From NCBI GenBank assembly GCA_016271365.2, contig CM028136.1, positions 468,408,001 through 468,472,000 on the forward strand: a stretch of 64,000 nt of DNA, in the 5' to 3' direction. Shown here piece by piece: positions 43,621 through 54,083 of this stretch (the stretch's first letter is position 1; each line of letters starts with the position of its first letter). Source of the DNA: Neoceratodus forsteri (lineage: Eukaryota; Chordata; Ceratodontiformes; Ceratodontidae). The translations under genes and the position numbers were made by a program. The notes under the pieces were generated by a model, which searched no databases, was not told the origin of the DNA, and saw only the letters and a program-made list of their open reading frames with translations.

Positions 43621-44319
43621 TGGGGTATGGCACTCAACATTGACAAGTGCAAGGCCATGCACCTAGGTCACAAAAATAATAAGCACCAGTATCACCTTGG
43701 TTGTAACATACTCTCAGTAACAACACTGGAAAAAGATATAGGAGTACTGAACGCAGATGACTTGAAACTTTTTAAAAAGACTAATGCAGTTATTGGTAGA
43801 ACAAACAGGATCCTATGGACCATAAGAAAAAAAATATTACCTCAAGAGATGCTAAGGTCCTCCTTCCTCTGTATCAAGCCTATGTTAGGCCACATGTTGA
43901 TTACTGTTCCCTGCTATGGTCCCCTCATAAAAATATAGACATGCTACACTTGGAAAGAATTCATAGAAAATTTACCAAACAAATAATACATTTAATAGAC
44001 AAGGACTGTGACACCCAACTTAAATCTTTTAACCTTATGTCCCTGGAAAAGAGATGGCAAAGCGGGAGCTGTTGCTTCTTTGGGATGTGTTAATGATCCC
44101 TTTCTTTTCATGGACATGGGATTTGCCTTTAAACAAGAAACAGTGAAAACAAGAGGGCACCCATTGCAACTGCACATGTTTAAGTACAACACAAACAACA
44201 TAGGATTATTTTTCTCACAGAGAGTAATAAGAGTATGGAACAACCTACCATTGGACATAATTGTTAGTGAAACTAAGCTAACATTCAAGAACAGATTGGA
44301 CAGATGGATTCTTACTTGA
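43609..44319 (+). pseudogene. LINE K thumb and C-terminal domain
   Basis: GMALNIDKCKAMHLGHKNN, TLEKDIGVLNADDLKLFKK, then RPHVDYCSLLWSPHKNIDML and RKFTKQIIHLID. It closes with FFSQRVIRVWNNLPLDIIV and KLTFKNRLDRWILT before a stop (44319). This is the standard order of the CR1 C-terminus. The 3' tail is unclear. Confidence 0.82.
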
Positions 44320-44549
44320 AGGAGTCCACATTATTAGGGGTTTTGAGATAGGAACTACAATGAGCATTTTGCCTCCAGTTTCCCAAACAGCTGCAGTATG
44401 AACCGCAGTATGAAAGGATGGCCCTGTCTGACCCCCTAAATAATTCAAAACTCTCTATTATTTATATGAGTATTGATTTATAAAAGTTTCACAGAGCTTT
44501 AATCTATTCACTCAGAACATTGGGGAAACCCTATTGTTCTAGGATGTCA

Positions 44550-45180
44550 AAAAGATAAGTCCATGCCACCATGTCCAAAGCTTTAGTGGCATCCAAACTA
44601 ATTATAATTGCTTTATCCTCTGTCTTTTGTATTGGACTCTGTGGATGCTACTGTGTAGCTGCTTGCCGGGAATAAATCCACTTTGATTACAATGTATGAA
44701 TATATGTAAAAATTGTAATAACTGGTTATTAATTATTTTTGGGAAAACTATATTTATTGTTAAAAATCACAATTGGTCAATAATTTTGTACGTTTTGTAA
44801 GACTTTACCTTGTTTTGGAAGTAACATAATAAAAACTGATTTAAAAGAATTTGGATTTGTGTGATGTATCTGAGTTGCCTGAAGCAGTGTAATCAGAAAA
44901 GGGATTAATGTATCTGACAGTACACAATAAAATTCCAGGGTACAGTCATCCTCTCCAGGGCACTTCCCTTTAGCCATTGATCTTTAAAGTTATATTATTT
45001 TTTCTAGGCTAATAGAGCTAATACTTGACTTGTTTCTTCTTCAGATAGCACAACATTTTGCAGCAGAGGTACATAGTAATTTAACTGATCTTCTGACAGA
45101 TTGCAATGGGATTTGTATAAATCCTGATAAAACTCCAGGAAGCATTTAGAAATGTCATCTTTTTCCATTAATAATCTGCC
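44550..45180 (-). pseudogene. LINE E RT N-terminal half
   Basis: FYQDLYKSHCNLSEDQLNYY (about 45130) leads into LLQNVVLSEEETSQV, then GKCPGEDDCTLEFYCVLSD, where the family has KSPGPDG, and HHTNPNSFKSVFIMLLPKQG. After a break motif A reads SLDATKALDMVAW, with the family E-K-A-F-D changed to T-K-A-L-D. Motifs B and C are absent. Confidence 0.75.
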
Positions 45181-45635
45181 TCTATTATCATAGGCAGATG
45201 TAATGTCTGTCTATTGTTCTGTTGCTTTTAGTCACTTAACCAGAAATTTACCTGACATATTGGCTAGATAAAAGCCAGCATTTCTTTTTCTTTTAGCCAA
45301 TTAGTTTTAATGCCAAGAATTTCTGTATTATTGATAACTTTTTCTGTATTTTCATATTCCTCTTTCAGGGAAACATTCTTCCTTGAACTTTTCATTCCAG
45401 CTGTAGTTGGTCTTCTATTTTATTTATTTAGATGTCCTTTGTTTATGTTTCCAGGATGCTTCTGCTATAAGTATTTCCTGCAACACAGCTTTTAAGATGT
45501 CCCAAACTGAAATAATATTAATGGTATCCACCTTGTTCAGCTGAGTAAAGTCAGTATTAGTTTCCTTAACCCTATTCCTCATTTCCTAATCTTTTAATAG
45601 GCTATTGTTCTGCCTCCAAATAAAACAACTAGGAT

Positions 45636-46413
45636 GTGATGCCGTTGGATATAGTAACTGAGTTCCGTAGGTACTATAACGACTTATATATCCCTATGAT
45701 TGATCCTCCCCTCACTCTAATGCTAGATGATTATCTGGCTACAGCTAAGCTTCCCTCCCTCTCTGAAGACCAATACGGTCCCCTTAAAACACAGATCTCT
45801 ACTATGGAACTGATTAGTATCATTCAGTCTCTTCCTTCTGACAAGTCCCCTGGGCCAGATGGCTTTTCAGCCAACTTTTATAAAAAATTCCACAAGGAAG
45901 TTATTCCCCTACTATTGCCTCTATTTTATTACATTTTGTCTGGGGCTGTGGTTGACCCCTCTGTATTTGAAGCACTAATTGTTCTACTGCCCAAGGCAGA
46001 TCAGAATCCAGAATGTGTTTCCAGTTACTGCCCTGTCTCTTTATTGAATCATGATATTAAAATTCTAACCAAGTTGCTTGCGGAGCATATTAACACCATT
46101 TTGCCTGAGCTTATTGGCTCAGAACTGGTAGGCTTTATGAGGGGACGTTCCTCAGTTGATCACCTCCATGTACTGTCGCATGTTCTCTCGGCATCCAGAG
46201 ATGCTCCTTTCCCATCAGTTTTGATTTCTCTGGATGCCGAGAAGGCCTTTGACAGAGTAGATTGGAATTTTTTGTTTTGTGTGCTTCATGCCTGTAAGTT
46301 CCCTCGACAATTCCAGTCTTGGATACATGCATTATATCAATCCCCAGTAGCCCAGGTTATGGCTAATGGGGCAGTATAAGAGCCTTTTCCTTTACAGTCT
46401 GGTACCAGATAAG
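45636..46413 (+). pseudogene. LINE D reverse transcriptase, 5' part
   Basis: Open for 247 residues (first ATG 45639): FRRYYNDLYIPMID, SLPSDKSPGPDGFSANFYKK (first RT block, intact), VLLPKADQNPECVSSYCPVS, ILTKLLAEHINTILPELIGS, GFMRGRSSVDHLHVL, and motif A SLDAEKAFDRVDWNFLF with aspartates intact. A TAA stop at 46377-46379 and another inside motif B (G-T-R-stop-G-C, where Q is usual) end the frame. The LTR element begins five bases after this motif. Confidence 0.88.
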
Positions 46414-46418
46414 GCTGT
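46414..46418 (+). other. Target-site duplication of LTR element, left copy (GCTGT)
   Basis: GCTGT here is repeated at 51977-51981 immediately after the 3' LTR. Removing one copy and the element restores the G-C-P-L-S-P motif B reading of LINE D. Confidence 0.92.
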
Positions 46419-47121
46419 TGTAACAAGGGATAAAGAAGTTTGTCCCAATATTTCAGGCAAACCTCATTTTGGTCTAAAACATAATGTATTTGTGTAAGAA
46501 ATATTGACCTATGAAGCTGGATCATATAAAACTTGTAAAGCCACAAGACAAGCTAAACCACAAGTTGCAATATTAAGGTGCCTTTTGATATTTGTGTTGA
46601 CCATGTGAGTAATATCAAACAGTTGCTTTATGTGTCTGCAAAGCAGAAACATAGGATAGTGTTCAAATTACCCTTTGACTATCTCTAGTGTTTATTATTA
46701 TCAGGACAGGCCAAAATGCTTGTATGCACATTCTTAAGTCCAAATCTATTTCTTCCTCCTAGACTTTGGTAACTGATAGTGACAGTTGTTACTAGCCATA
46801 TATAATAATAGAATGTACACTATCTATACATTTGTGCTGACCAAAGATGAGCTCATACATATACTAAAAGGAGAATTGCCTTTTAAGTTGATGTTTGTAT
46901 TTGTTTTGAACCAATCATAGAACTCCATAGGAAATGATGATACTGTCTTCCACTGTATAAGCAATCCAGCACACACTGTTATTTTGAAGAATGAAGAATG
47001 TACCACTTGTAATCTCTCACTGTGATTATTATTATAATCATTAAATTCTTCCGCCACCAGCCTCGTCTCCATTCGTCTCATTTGTAATTGATAATTTAAG
47101 TATAATAACACAACGGCTACA
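46419..47121 (+). repeat. 5' LTR
   Basis: 703 bp, TG..CA ends. A TATA-type element TATAAGC lies near 46957 (TATATAAGC in the 3' copy), some 165 bp from the LTR end. ATTATTATTATAATCATTAAA downstream may contain the polyadenylation signal. Same length as the 3' LTR. Confidence 0.93.
46956..46962 (+). promoter_or_regulatory. LTR TATA box
   Basis: GTATAAG in CCACTGTATAAGCAATCC. The 3' LTR has CTATATAAG at the same place, a stronger match. The position within the LTR suits a U3/R boundary shortly downstream. Confidence 0.55.
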
Positions 47122-47142
47122 TTTGGACTCGGATCACTGGTG
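47122..47142 (+). other. Candidate primer-binding site region
   Basis: Directly after the LTR comes TTTGGACTCGGATCAC. TGG two bases from the LTR is the expected start of a primer-binding site. The run GACTCGGATC also occurs in the tRNA-His-type site, but the leading bases do not fit it, so the primer is unknown. Confidence 0.35.
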
Positions 47143-47628
47143 CTGTACGCTCTGGAGCCCCCCATAGCAGGGTGATGACACTCGGAGACACAGTGCTGTT
47201 GGCTTAAAACGAGAGAAAAAGGTGCACACAGACAGTTTTAGCCACTTGCTAATCAGGTGATGTATGCTTTCCAATTTCTTTAAATAAAAGTAATGCTTAA
47301 CTCTGTAGGAACTCATGGGGCAGGGTAGGTATGTGAAGGTGCTGGGACTTGCAAGCCGGACCTCACAGGAGAGCTGTAAGACATAGCTAGATGGACTGGG
47401 GCACCACTGCACGAGTGGACCCGGCAGTGAAGGCTAGGCAAGCACAAAGATAAAAAATGAGTATGAAAACATTAATAGGTTGTTTCTTAGGGAAACACCT
47501 AAAGGGGGGAGCATACAAACCATGATCAACAGGCACAGCAGTATTTTAATTAAAAATTAAAAAAAGAGAAACTAGCAAATACTGTACAAAGTCTGTGATA
47601 ATATAGCCAGGTGGTAATTCGTTAACAC

Positions 47629-47838
47629 ATGAGATTTAAAAAAAAAGGAAAGCTGCATGAGCAGCAAGATGTAATAATCCAGCTACAGTCAAAAATAGAT
47701 AGTTTAGAAATGCAAATAAGTCAAGAGCCAAAATCCCTGCAAGAGAAAAACCAACAACTAAAGTTACAGTTAGTAAAGGTACAGGGAGACCTTTGTCTTT
47801 TAGATAGGGATAATTCTCTTTTATTGATTGCAATATAA
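47629..47838 (+). CDS. LTR-element small ORF, basic start then coiled coil
   Basis: 69 codons from an ATG. The N-terminus is strongly basic (RFKKKGK), followed by a predicted coiled coil with leucine, isoleucine and glutamine heptads (VIIQLQSKIDSLEMQI and LQEKNQQLKLQLVKVQ) and a hydrophobic C-terminus. Position near the 5' end suits a Gag-like or accessory product, but no Gag motif (major homology region, CCHC) is visible. Not recognised as any named protein. Confidence 0.5.
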   Translation: MRFKKKGKLHEQQDVIIQLQSKIDSLEMQISQEPKSLQEKNQQLKLQLVKVQGDLCLLDRDNSLLLIAI

Positions 47839-47970
47839 ACTATAACACAGCTTCTGTTAATAAATAGCACATTTGTAAGATGTAAATGTCTTAAAATCTA
47901 AAAACAAGCACTTTACAGCGTGCTAATTCCTGTATCTGAGCAGTTAAAATGTAGGAGTAAAAAGTCAGAT

Positions 47971-48297
47971 ATGGCAAACTTGCGCCGTCAGCCAGCGGTA
48001 TTGGCAAGGCATACTAACTTAATGCCCAAAGACCTTGCCTCTTCTAATGTTAAAGAGTTTGATTCTAAATACTCTCAGTATGCTGTGGGGTGGACTAGAG
48101 CAAAGGCTAGCCACTTGTTCTTCTGTGATTGCTACCATAACCAAACAAACCACCCGGAGTTGTTTGGCATGATTAATAATGTTATCAGTAACACTAGCGT
48201 TTCTGAAGGACAAAAGATTCTCATTAAAATGACATTGGCATACTTTAAATATGGTATTCAAGTGTCCTTGGATAAAAATGTTAAGTTAATTACATGA
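47971..48297 (+). CDS. LTR-element ORF of ~108 codons, unknown
   Basis: First ATG at 47971 (the frame is open from 47920). The protein is basic at the start (ANLRRQPAVLARHTN), has WTRAKASHLFFCDCYHNQTN in the middle, and a helical-looking C-terminus (EGQKILIKMTLAYFKYG). A potential zinc-binding C-D-C-Y-H cluster is present but not a retroviral CCHC. It could be part of a Gag-like protein; I do not recognise it. It is followed by a further frame at 48294-48494 overlapping its stop. Confidence 0.5.
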   Translation: MANLRRQPAVLARHTNLMPKDLASSNVKEFDSKYSQYAVGWTRAKASHLFFCDCYHNQTNHPELFGMINNVISNTSVSEGQKILIKMTLAYFKYGIQVSLDKNVKLIT

Positions 48298-48494
48298 AAA
48301 ATTGTTTTCATTTCCTGTGCGTAACATCAGCCAAGAAGTCTAAACATACTGCCTTTCCTATGCAGTGCATTAATACCTTAAGCTGCAATATTAAAAACAA
48401 TGTTGCTACCATACAGCAACATTCCGGTAGAAAAACCCACTTTACATTTGATGGGGAAGGGGACAACCCTGATTCTAAATGCCCGTGGCTGTAA
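48294..48494 (+). CDS. LTR-element small ORF overlapping the previous stop
   Basis: 66 codons from an ATG that overlaps the TGA of the upstream frame (ATGA overlap). Cysteine-containing and basic (SAKKSKHTAFPMQCIN), no motif recognised. The ATGA overlap could permit reinitiation, or the two may be one frame broken by a small indel. Confidence 0.35.
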   Translation: MKNCFHFLCVTSAKKSKHTAFPMQCINTLSCNIKNNVATIQQHSGRKTHFTFDGEGDNPDSKCPWL

Positions 48495-48499
48495 TATTT

Positions 48500-50200
48500 T
48501 CAGCATCATATATCTAAAACACGTACAGTTTTGTAATAAAACTATGGGCATTACCTCAGCAAATTGGTGTCAAATAATGTCAGTCTTATTTTATGCTAAG
48601 TATCTCTTGTGGTGTATGTATATGTGTGGGTACTGTCTTGGCCAGCAGTTTCATTTCGTGCTCTATTATTATTTAAAGATATTTTAATATCAGTAGTGTT
48701 CAAGGACACTACACAAATAACTGGGTTTGAGCGACCCTTGCATGCACACTGTGTGACCTTTTGCATTTTATTTGACATTCTTGTGTTTCAACTACCAGTT
48801 CAGACTTGATATGTATTCCATACCTAAAGCACAATTTTTCACAAAATGTGTGTTTTTATGAAAGCACACCAAGAGTGAACCATGCAATTTAACTTTTTAT
48901 TACATAACTAGCATTCTAAGTAAGAAGGAACAAACCTTTTTTTCCTCTCTTTTCTCCTTTCTTCTGGGCTTGCAGCCAACACAGTCAATCAACATTTAAC
49001 TGTAAGCAAAACTTCTTTGTTTCTGAATAATATCATGTGATTCCTATACTATGCAAGGCAGTCCAGCTGGACGGGGAGAATTATTCATCACCTCCCCATA
49101 CTTTTTTACTTTTTTATATATGTATACAGTACACTTTTAAAAAAAGGGACTATTACAGCTGTTTTTGAGAGTTTACCATCTACAATTAAAAAACAATGGC
49201 TTTTGTTTTTTATGTGTGACCATGGTGTAATCATTTTTTTAAATGCATTCTAAAAAATACGTACGTACAGTATTACCATCAATCCGGATCTTTTATGAAC
49301 TCAGCTGACATTTTGTCATGCTTAGGATAAGGGAACCCAGGGATGCTTGGCTTCTTTTATCCTATGGAAATAATCTTTTATTGCAGTAGTTGAGCTGTCT
49401 CTTCCGCCAGTAGAAGCTCGGGGGGAGGGGTAAGCTACCCTTCCTTCCTTCCAGTGTAATGTCCACAAAGGTTGAAAGGTACATTGCTATCTCCCCATAG
49501 GGGTAAATACCCAAAAATGTGTATTTGATTCTTCTTAAAAAACCTATGCTTCAAGATTCCATAATAGATCCTTTCATTTGTCACAGGTGCAATAGGCACT
49601 ATTATTAAGTTGGCATAGGCCAACAATATATGTATTTGTCCCACTATTACATAGTGTAACAGGCATATTGCTATAAACTATATGTTTAAAGCATATTATT
49701 GTAACATTACAAGATTTTATAACTCGGGTCTCAGTTAAAAAAAATTATGTTCATCATTCTCTACCCGCTTCTGTGATTTAAAAGCAAGGTAGAATCATAA
49801 CATTGTCATGGATTTACAGATGGTCAAATGGTATATTAAACCTCGACCTGCACCCCCCAGGTGTGCGGTTGATGTCCCATTTTAATTTTTTTCTCTTTTC
49901 ATTTGCCACAGTTTTGATGTCATCACTATCTTTGTGTCTAATTGGTTCCACATAAGGACTATTGCATAAATCAAGTCATTATTACCTCTGCAAGTGTAAT
50001 GTTTTTAGCAAAATTACATCTATTTGTAAAACTTTAAATCAACTGAAAAAGGCCCAGTCAGTTTAAACTCTGCAATCAAGCTTATTGTTTCTGCTTACTA
50101 TAAAGTTAAGTCTAGGGTAGGGGCAATCCCCTAACTTCAGCAAGAAGATTCTTCTTCAATTGATCTTCAAGCAAGACATCCATCTTCTTCACTGCTGTTT
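48500..50200 (+). other. LTR-element interior without convincing ORF
   Basis: About 1.7 kb of AT-rich sequence where a pol gene would be expected. Frames are at most about 70 codons and none shows RT (YxDD), integrase (HHCC, DDE) or protease (DTG/DSG) motifs. Confidence 0.6.
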
Positions 50201-50209
50201 GTTCCAAAC

Positions 50210-50416
50210 ATGGCTGATACTTTATGCAAACCTATTGCTTTACTATGGACTGTGTTTTCAATGGTTTATTGTAAACTATTACTTTTTTATGGACTGTTAA
50301 TCTGTGTGCCAGGGTGTAATCAACTACCACAACACAAATGCCATGCCAGTGTGTGTGGCTGCTCCATTAAAGGACTCAATGCACAATCTAATGCACCTGG
50401 CCATTGTGTCTGCTAA
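50210..50416 (+). CDS. LTR-element ORF with signal peptide (start of secreted glycoprotein candidate)
   Basis: The ATG at 50210 sits in a good context (AACATGG). Residues about 8-33 are hydrophobic (LLWTVF..YCKLLLFYGLLICV), ending in V-P-G-C, as in a cleavable signal peptide. A cysteine-rich stretch follows (HKCHASVCGCS). The frame closes at 50416 within a 13-bp overlap with the next frame, so the two are probably one gene with a frameshift or are linked by splicing or frameshifting. In retroelements this position, upstream of the purine tract and 3' LTR, is that of env. Confidence 0.55.
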   Translation: MADTLCKPIALLWTVFSMVYCKLLLFYGLLICVPGCNQLPQHKCHASVCGCSIKGLNAQSNAPGHCVC

Positions 50417-50958
50417 TCAGCCATCCAGCAGCCAGCAATATAAACACTGACTTTTCTACAAATTGGTGTGTGGACATACTTAACAGCTGGTCTAGCTGTG
50501 CATCAAAGCTCAAGACTGGATCACAGCAAAGCTACATGGACTGGGAACAGAAAAATGGGCCTCTTGTTATAAACAGAGCCACACCAAAGGACAATGGTGT
50601 CTATGTGTTAACTCTGTCCTATTGTCTTTGGGGTGATAATAGTGTTTGTAACTATGCTGGTTTAAACAACTCATTACGTTTCACAGTCTCAGATGCCATA
50701 TACTTAACTGTAACACCAACCGAATGCCCAAATGTGACAAAAGGACCAGAGAGTGGACTTACATCAACACCTATTGATCAAATGCTTGTGAATAATGTAA
50801 AGTACAGTAGAGTGCATATAAACTTAGATTTCTCTGGTTGGAATATAAATGTTAACAGTAGTTGTGCATACACTGGTCTGTCAAAGTTTTATGCCACTAT
50901 GTTGATTGACATGTTAAGTGCCATCATTTGGAGCTGTGATACTGCTCCTGTCTCTTAA
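50404..50958 (+). CDS. LTR-element Ig-like glycoprotein candidate
   Basis: 184 codons, open from 50404 without an ATG. It contains an Ig-domain-like pattern: a cysteine (SSC), a tryptophan (YMDW), then PLVINRATPKDNGVYVLTLS, the D-x-G-x-Y signature of strand F, followed by FTVSDAIYLTV as a G strand. N-glycosylation sequons (NNS, NVT, NSS) follow. There is no clear C-terminal transmembrane helix and no furin site, fusion peptide or heptad region of a retroviral TM, so it is not a normal Env. It could be a captured host or viral Ig-like protein. The assignment is by pattern only. Confidence 0.5.
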   Translation: MCLLISHPAASNINTDFSTNWCVDILNSWSSCASKLKTGSQQSYMDWEQKNGPLVINRATPKDNGVYVLTLSYCLWGDNSVCNYAGLNNSLRFTVSDAIYLTVTPTECPNVTKGPESGLTSTPIDQMLVNNVKYSRVHINLDFSGWNINVNSSCAYTGLSKFYATMLIDMLSAIIWSCDTAPVS

Positions 50959-51258
50959 TGTACAGTCATTTTTAAATTGAAAAAGATATTCATTTGATAC
51001 AAATCCAAAATACTTCCCATAATGCACAAGCAGTTGTAAATGAATTGCTCAGTCAGAGTGATAATGAGCACTTGATTTATAGCTATGCAGGAGGACCCTT
51101 AGGAATCCTGTCTTTTAAAGCTTGTGTTGCAAGTGGTCTTAGTGTTCTTGGTAATTATAGGCCTGTGTCGCTCAAGACTTACTATTCTTAAAGTACGTAA
51201 TGAGATGTACATGCTCCAAGGAGCTGCATTGTTGCACAAATAATAATTAGGAAATATT

Positions 51259-51273
51259 GGGCCAAGGGGGGCT
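51259..51273 (+). other. Polypurine tract
   Basis: GGGCCAAGGGGGGCT ends at the 3' LTR boundary. The AAGGGGGG core is the expected plus-strand primer and fixes the orientation. Confidence 0.75.
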
Positions 51274-51976
51274 TGTAACAAGGGAAAAAGAAGTTTTTCC
51301 CAATATTTCAGGCAAACCTCATTTTGGTCTAAAACATAATGTATTTGTGTAACAAATATTGACCTATGAAGCTGGATCATATAAAACTTGTAAAGCCACA
51401 AGACAAACTAAACCACAAGTTGCAATATTAAGGTGCCTTTTGATATTTGTGTTGACCATGTGAGTAATATCAAACAGTTGCTTTATGTGTCTGCAAAGCA
51501 GAAACATAGGATAGTGTTCAAATTACCCTTTGACTATCTCTGGTGTTTATTATTATTAGGACAGGCCAAAATGCTTGTATGCACATTCTTAAGTCCAAAT
51601 CTATTTCTTCCTCCTAGACTTTGGTAACTGATAGTGACAGTTGTTACTAGCCATATATAATAATAGAATGTACACTATCTATACATTTGTGCTGACCAAA
51701 GATGAGCTCATACATATACTAAAAGGAGAATTGCCTTTTAAGTTGATGTTTGTATTTGTTTTGAACCAATCATAGAACTCCATAGGAAATGATGATACTG
51801 TCTTCCACTATATAAGCAAGCCAGCACACACTGTTATTTTGAAGAATGAAGAATGTACCACTTGTAATCTCTCTCTGTGATTATTATTATAATCATTAAA
51901 TTCTTCCACCATCAGCCTCGTCTCCGTTCATCTCATTTGTAATTGATAATTCAAGTATAATAACACAACGGCTACA
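51274..51976 (+). repeat. 3' LTR
   Basis: 703 bp, matching the 5' LTR except for about 14 single-base differences counted by eye. It is followed by the GCTGT duplication (51977-51981). Confidence 0.93.
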
Positions 51977-51981
51977 GCTGT

Positions 51982-53790
51982 CCCTTATCCCCATTGCTAT
52001 ATAACTTATATTTAGAACCCCGTATCCAGTTACTGATATCATGTGACAGAATTCAAGGTATTTCTATCTTAAACCATGAAATCAACACCTCAGCTTATGC
52101 GGATGATCTTCTTTTACAAATATCACACCCGTCAGCATCAATTCCCCCATGCTTTCCCTCATTAAGAAGTATAGCCAAATGTCCAGTTACAAGTTAAATT
52201 TGGATAAAACGATTGTATTCCCTCTTAATTATAAGACCCTTAAAAGTTCTATTACTATGATGGGTCTCTCTTGGAAACAGGATGCATTCCGTATCTTGGT
52301 ATAGAGATATTGTGGAGCCCTATACTTACCTGGAAACTAAATTTGGATTTGATAGCAAAAATTATCAGTGGAGACCTTGAGAGGTGGTCCAAACTCCCGC
52401 TTTCTCTGTGGGGCAGGATTAATATAGTGAAAATGAATGTTTTTCCTTGGCTTTTCTATCCCCTTCACTTACATGGCTACCTTTAACTTGGTTCCAGAAT
52501 ATTCACGGTATCTTTACCAAATTCATTTGGTCCAACAAGCAACCCAGACTAGCTTATTACAAACTCGCTGCCCCCAAAGCTAAAGGGGGGTTATGTTTAT
52601 CACATTTAACTGTCTATTACTCAGCCAGCCAAGCCTCTAAATATCTTAAATGGACACTTCCCTCTGAGGAGATATCTGCTCAACGTTCATTACCCCACTG
52701 GCTTAGAATTGAGCTTGCTGTTTTCTCGGTCTATGGGGTGTCCTCAGCAAATCTCTTACATATTAATCCCAAGGTCATCCCGCCCAAATTAAAATCTACC
52801 CCGATAGCCGTCTCAGTAAGGGTTCATATGCAGTTATGTTCCTTCCTTAAGTATAACCATACTCATCACTTGGCACAATCCATATGGGGCAACCCCAAGC
52901 TTAAGATTGATAACAAAATGCTTCAGCCCTCTTGGTTACCACACCTGGGGGATGGCATCCTTTCTCAGCTTATTTCTGACAGAGGTTCTTAGCTCCCCTC
53001 AACTGAGATTATCAGTAAATTTAATATTGCGCCTTTTAATAGGTTCAGAGTCTTAAAATTAAGACATCTAATTCTGAAGATGCTTGGTCTAATTCCCCCT
53101 CAACGGGCTAATATTTCCTTTATTCTAGAGCTGCAGCCCTTAGCATGCACCCCACATGTGGTATCCAAGATCTATGGGATTTTCTACAACTGGGCCTACC
53201 CGGTCTGTTTTGTCTCATTAGCAAACTGGTCTGCTACATTTTCCACTCATTATTTAGATTGGCCAGCTATTTGGTGCAGTTGTCATAGGTATATCACACA
53301 AGATAGGTTGCATATCATGCAGTTTCATATTTTACATAACCTATATTATTCCCCACAAAGGTTATTTAAATTCGGTTTTCTTCTAGCCTCTGCATGCGTC
53401 CGGTGTCATCAAGAAGAAGGCTCCCTGTTCCTTATTTTTTGGTCTTTCCCCAAGACTTCGATGCTCTGGTGTACCATTCAACAAAGATTGGATCTACCAC
53501 TGGGATTGAATGACTTATTTACTCCAGAGATATGTGTACTAGGTGACTTCTCAGAGGTAATGGTACTCAATTACAGATACCACGTGGCCCTTATTTCCAT
53601 GTCTGTCAAGAAGGTGATATTGCGTCACTAGAAGGACGATGTGGATATCTTCTATTCTTAGTGGCTTCAGGAACTCCTTGCAAATCTTAGAACTGAGAAG
53701 GCCATTGCCAGCCTTAATAATAGGTTAAAGAAGTATAAACCCATCTGGGAACCCCTTCACACTCTTTATTCTGTTTAAGTCCCCTATAAC
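51982..53790 (+). pseudogene. LINE D reverse transcriptase 3' part and C-terminus
   Basis: It resumes at PLSPLLYNLYLEP. Motif C is TSAYADDLLLQIS with YADD at 52096-52107, intact. Thumb: YLGIEILWSPILTWK (about 52300-52345), DLERWSKLPLSLWGRINIVK. Then FIWSNKQPRLAYYKLAAPKA and LRHLILKMLGLIPPQ. The zinc-knuckle region ACVRCHQEEGSLFLIFWSF keeps C-x2-C but has lost the H and the last C. Frames break near 52200, 52270, 52490 and 53000. Confidence 0.85.
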
Positions 53791-54083
53791 AGCAGATGTA
53801 TAACTTTGGGTTTCATCGGGTATTTACATGTTGTGTCAGGTGTTGGGTGGGTTAAGAAAGGTTTGGGGTGGGGTGATTGGGAAGGAAAACAGTTCTGTTA
53901 CATTGTTCTGAATTAATGTTGTTTTTTTTTCCCTGCTTTTTATTTGTCGGATCTGTTCTCTGTATAGTTAAAACCTAATAAAGTTTGAATTGAAAAAAAA
54001 CAAATAACTAGGATTTAATCTGTCCTACATACAGAAGACTATAATTCACTATACAAGTGGTTGGTATCACGTCAATATAGTGC

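Larger units (their letters stand above)
34440..44335 (+). mobile_element. CR1-group LINE (LINE K) with SGNH ORF1, split by a CR1
   Basis: 5' half: ORF1 (34477-34965) and ORF2 endonuclease (34982-35930). 3' half: linker and RT (about 42430-43620), thumb and C-terminus (to 44319). Both halves have the same strand, AT-rich codon use and family wording (that of the relic at 1-940), and the gap holds the CR1 at 35958-41720 and about 700 bp of other DNA. That the halves were one element is inferred from order and style. A target duplication for the insert was not identified. Confidence 0.72.
46419..51976 (+). mobile_element. LTR retroelement, 5,558 bp, no visible pol
   Basis: Two 703-bp LTRs (46419-47121 and 51274-51976) begin TGTAACAAGG and end GGCTACA, with a 5-bp duplication GCTGT outside. 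By eye they differ at about 14 positions (about 2%), so the insertion is recent. A purine tract AAGGGGGG lies just before the 3' LTR, giving plus orientation. The 4.15-kb interior shows no protease, RT, RNase H or integrase motif in any frame I read; it has four or five small frames including an Ig-like secreted candidate. It is therefore non-autonomous or a carrier element. Superfamily unresolved (5-bp duplication fits Ty3-like, BEL or ERV-L). Confidence 0.92.
45636..54005 (+). mobile_element. Tx1/L1-like LINE (LINE D) with 9-bp target duplication, split by an LTR element
   Basis: AACTAGGAT flanks the element at 45627-45635 and 54006-54014. The right end is AATAAAGTTTGAATTGAAAAAAAAC, a typical A-rich tail. 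The 5' end starts inside ORF2 just before RT, so it is 5'-truncated. RT blocks run to 46413, stop at the LTR element (46419-51976), and resume in the same frame at 51982 with the rest of motif B. It is inserted in LINE E on the opposite strand. Same family as LINE J (31.8-34.2 kb). Confidence 0.9.

Noticed and set aside
47122..47142. tRNA-His primer-binding site
   Set aside because: Only the inner GACTCGGATC matches; the first bases after TGG do not, so the primer is left open.
50404..50958. Ordinary retroviral envelope
   Set aside because: No furin site, fusion peptide, heptad region or C-terminal membrane anchor; the Ig-like pattern fits better.
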